From positions 5,634,001-5,698,000 of the forward strand of contig NZ_OX216966.1 of assembly GCF_945605565.1 (NCBI RefSeq): 64,000 nucleotides of DNA, in the 5' to 3' direction. The position numbers were made by a program, and so were the translations under genes. The notes beneath the pieces were generated by a model, which did no database searches, was not told the DNA's origin, and worked only from the letters and a program-made list of their open reading frames with translations. Shown here one piece after another: positions 62,351 through 64,000 of this stretch; within the stretch, counting starts at the first letter, position 1, and each line of letters begins with the position of its first letter. The stretch is from Paenibacillus dendritiformis. Lineage in GTDB: Bacteria; Bacillota; Bacilli; Paenibacillales; Paenibacillaceae.

Positions 62351-63204
62351 ATTCGATTCTGGATGTCACAGGACTTCACAAACAAATTGGTTCATTCAGC
62401 CTGGAGGATATCAGCTTTTCTCTGCAGGAAGGCTGCATCACCGGGCTGGTTGGCATTAACGGGGCAGGCAAGACGACGACGATCAAAGCGATCCTCGGTT
62501 TGGTGTCGGCGGATGCCGGACGCATCGCCCTATTCGGCAAGGACATGGCCGGCCATGAACGGGAGCTGAAAAACCGGATCGGCATCGTGATGGATGAAGG
62601 CTACTTTTATGAGGATTTGACCTTGGAGGAAATGAAGAGTATCGTCGCTCCGGCCTATTCCAAATGGGATGAGTCCGCATTCAAGCAATATATGTCACGC
62701 TTCAGCCTGCAGCCCGGCCAAAAAATCTCGACCTTGTCGAAAGGAATGCGCATGAAATATGCGCTTGCCTTGGCACTCTCCCATCATGCCGAGCTGTTGA
62801 TTATGGATGAGCCTACCAGCGGCCTGGACCCTCTGGTGCGAAGCGAGCTGATGGACATCCTGCTCGACTTTATGCAATCAGGCGGAAAATCCGTCTTCTT
62901 CTCCACCCATATTACGTCCGACCTGGACAAAGTGGCCGATGCGCTCATTTTCATGGACAGGGGCAAAATCAGATTCGTGGAGGACAAGGATGCATTGCTG
63001 GATTCGCATGCGGTTATCAAGGGGGACAAGGCGGCGCTGAACGAGGAGACGAGGGCATTGTTTTTGAGCCTGGAGGAGAGCCACTACGGCTTTACGGGCC
63101 TGACCGACAATAAAATGGCCGTGCGCCAAAAAATGAACAATGTGCTTATTGAGCGTCCGACGATCGAAGATGTGATGCTCGGTTATTTAAAGGGGGCAAA
63201 ATAG
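62347..63204 (+). CDS. ABC transporter ATP-binding protein
   Basis: A 285-residue ATPase: Walker A GINGAGKTTTIKAI, a signature-like STLSKGMRMKYALALALS, Walker B ELLIMDEPTSGLDPLV and H-loop FFSTHITSD. About 60 C-terminal residues follow the core. It pairs with the adjacent six-helix protein as a YtrB-like/ABC-2 exporter. A longer frame starts at 62266, but the ATGA overlap with gntR and alignment to the family support ATG 62347. Confidence 0.93.
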   Translation: MNSILDVTGLHKQIGSFSLEDISFSLQEGCITGLVGINGAGKTTTIKAILGLVSADAGRIALFGKDMAGHERELKNRIGIVMDEGYFYEDLTLEEMKSIVAPAYSKWDESAFKQYMSRFSLQPGQKISTLSKGMRMKYALALALSHHAELLIMDEPTSGLDPLVRSELMDILLDFMQSGGKSVFFSTHITSDLDKVADALIFMDRGKIRFVEDKDALLDSHAVIKGDKAALNEETRALFLSLEESHYGFTGLTDNKMAVRQKMNNVLIERPTIEDVMLGYLKGAK

Positions 63205-63849
63205 ATGCTGCTTCATCTTGTGAAAAAAGACTTTCTCCTGGCAAAAAAGCATTTGGCCTTCATGCTGGCGGTGGCCTTTGTATTCCCGGCTTTTATTTCC
63301 TCGAAGCTTCCTGTGTCCAGCAGCTTTTTGGCGTTTTTTATTACCTGGCTTTATTTTGTGTATCTGCTCTTCAACACCGTGTCGATGATGGAATATAAAT
63401 TTAAGGGAGCGGCCTTGCTGTGCGCGACCCCCTATACTCGCCAAGCTTTGGTAAAAGCAAAATATTTGTTCATTTGCGTGCTCTTTGCCGGATGCTATTT
63501 GATTTATACGATAATGGCCCTGATACTGCCCTCGAAGCTCGAATTATTGTCCGCGGCTTCGTTCGCCGGATCGTTTCTGCTCTTTTCCGTTATATTCGGG
63601 ATTTTGCTGCCGTTCCAATATCATTTCGGTTATGAGAAATCCAAATATGTATTTATGATTTTTGTCTTTCTCACGCCGTTTGTGTCGCCGGTCATCGCTC
63701 GGATGGCGCATGATTCCCGCTTCAGTCTGAGCCTTGATCTTCCTCTCCCGTCTGCCGTGCAAGCTTGGCTTCCCGCACTGCTCGGGTTGTTGATTGGATG
63801 GATCTCGATGCGACTGTCGATAACCATCTATTCGCGGCAAAACCTGTGA
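63205..63849 (+). CDS. ABC-2 type permease subunit
   Basis: A 214-residue membrane protein with six predicted transmembrane segments (for example FVYLLFNTVSMMEYKFKGAA region and the final LLGLLIGWISMRLSITIYS). It resembles the ABC-2 permeases encoded with YtrA-type regulators. It starts directly after the ATPase stop (TAGATG). Substrate unknown; envelope-active compounds are the common guess. Confidence 0.82.
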   Translation: MLLHLVKKDFLLAKKHLAFMLAVAFVFPAFISSKLPVSSSFLAFFITWLYFVYLLFNTVSMMEYKFKGAALLCATPYTRQALVKAKYLFICVLFAGCYLIYTIMALILPSKLELLSAASFAGSFLLFSVIFGILLPFQYHFGYEKSKYVFMIFVFLTPFVSPVIARMAHDSRFSLSLDLPLPSAVQAWLPALLGLLIGWISMRLSITIYSRQNL

Positions 63850-63861
63850 TCACTTGGATGC

Positions 63862-63886
63862 AAAAAAGACCGCCTCATCGGCGGTC
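63862..63886 (-). terminator. minus-strand terminator at the right end
   Basis: On the minus strand GACCGCC and GGCGGTC pair around a five-base loop, followed by TTTTTTGC. It faces a gene entering from beyond base 64000 and may also serve the converging ABC operon. Confidence 0.85.
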
Positions 63887-63896
63887 ATTGCATCTC

Positions 63897-64000
63897 TTAA
63901 TAATAGGGGGACGATCCAGGCGCCCTCCATGGCGGCACAATTACAGTTGTTCTGGCTGTCTTTTGGAGACACGGTTCGCTTGCGGCTTGTTCAGAGCGCT
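63897..64000 (-). CDS. probable C-terminal fragment of a gene running off the window
   Basis: A minus-strand terminator at 63862-63886 implies a gene ending here. The frame stopping at 63897, ten bases before the hairpin, is open to the window edge and ends TVIVPPWRAPGSSPYY. A second frame stopping at 63941 is also open, ending VSKRQPEQL, so the true frame cannot be settled. No family can be named. Confidence 0.3.
   Translation of the reverse strand, partial: RSEQAASEPCLQKTARTTVIVPPWRAPGSSPYY

Overview
The window reads as chromosome of a spore-forming Firmicute, most likely Paenibacillus or a close relative. The spore genes gerQ, cwlJ and prkA are present. So are YesM/YesN-type two-component pairs beside sugar ABC transporters, LiaFSR, murQRP, large secreted modular glycosidases, and clean AGGAGG-type ribosome sites with frequent GTG and TTG starts. 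Base composition is mostly GC-rich; the murQRP block is visibly AT-richer. The genus is inferred from gene content, not from a marker gene. I saw no rRNA, tRNA, CRISPR array, prophage or intact transposase.

Layout. 0.1-8.8 kb: an alpha-galactoside uptake operon (lipoprotein SBP, two permeases, YesM-type kinase, YesN-type AraC regulator, GH36 alpha-galactosidase) with a candidate cre site in front. 8.9-12.1 kb: a DEDDh exonuclease, then a divergent MFS exporter/TetR pair separated by three palindromic operators. 12.2-18.7 kb: aldo/keto reductase, cwlJ-gerQ, azoR with a TTAC-N5-GTAA operator, a 565-residue protein made of two different tandem repeats, a DUF368 (PopT-like) membrane protein and a DUF2199 protein. 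18.7-25.8 kb: a gap with an array of 18-bp palindromes, prkA, a PD-(D/E)XK-like protein (DUF2161), an aminotransferase, a coiled-coil membrane protein with a NAGPA-type phosphodiester glycosidase, and a 32-residue membrane peptide. 25.8-30.4 kb: a surface protein with three discoidin-like/FN3 units, an AbrB-like regulator, trmL and an orphan OmpR-type regulator.

30.4-36.5 kb: murQ-murR-murP for cell-wall MurNAc recovery, a secreted AA10 LPMO with chitin-binding modules, and serC. 36.6-48.5 kb: a minus-strand carbohydrate locus with a MalEFG-type importer, a LacI regulator with two identical palindromic operators, two tandem esterase-like paralogues, a secreted hypothetical protein and a 1.17-kresidue GH20 hexosaminidase. 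48.6-51.4 kb: a glutamine synthetase of the GSI-beta type with two GlnR-type sites, then a 1.2-kb gene-free stretch carrying a second palindrome array and 43-bp direct repeats. 51.4-61.7 kb: aroF, a DUF2062 protein, ispH, a kinase/regulator pair next to an HtrA protease, a YugN-like protein and liaF-liaS-liaR. 61.7-64 kb: a cluster of four hairpins, then a GntR/ABC-transporter operon and the truncated end of a minus-strand gene.

Themes: scavenging of chitin, amino sugars and murein (LPMO, GH20, murQRP); envelope stress sensing (LiaFSR, HtrA with its neighbouring two-component pair); spore germination (CwlJ/GerQ). The least explained features are the two matching palindrome arrays, the four-hairpin element, the two-repeat protein, and the esterase/GH20/importer locus.
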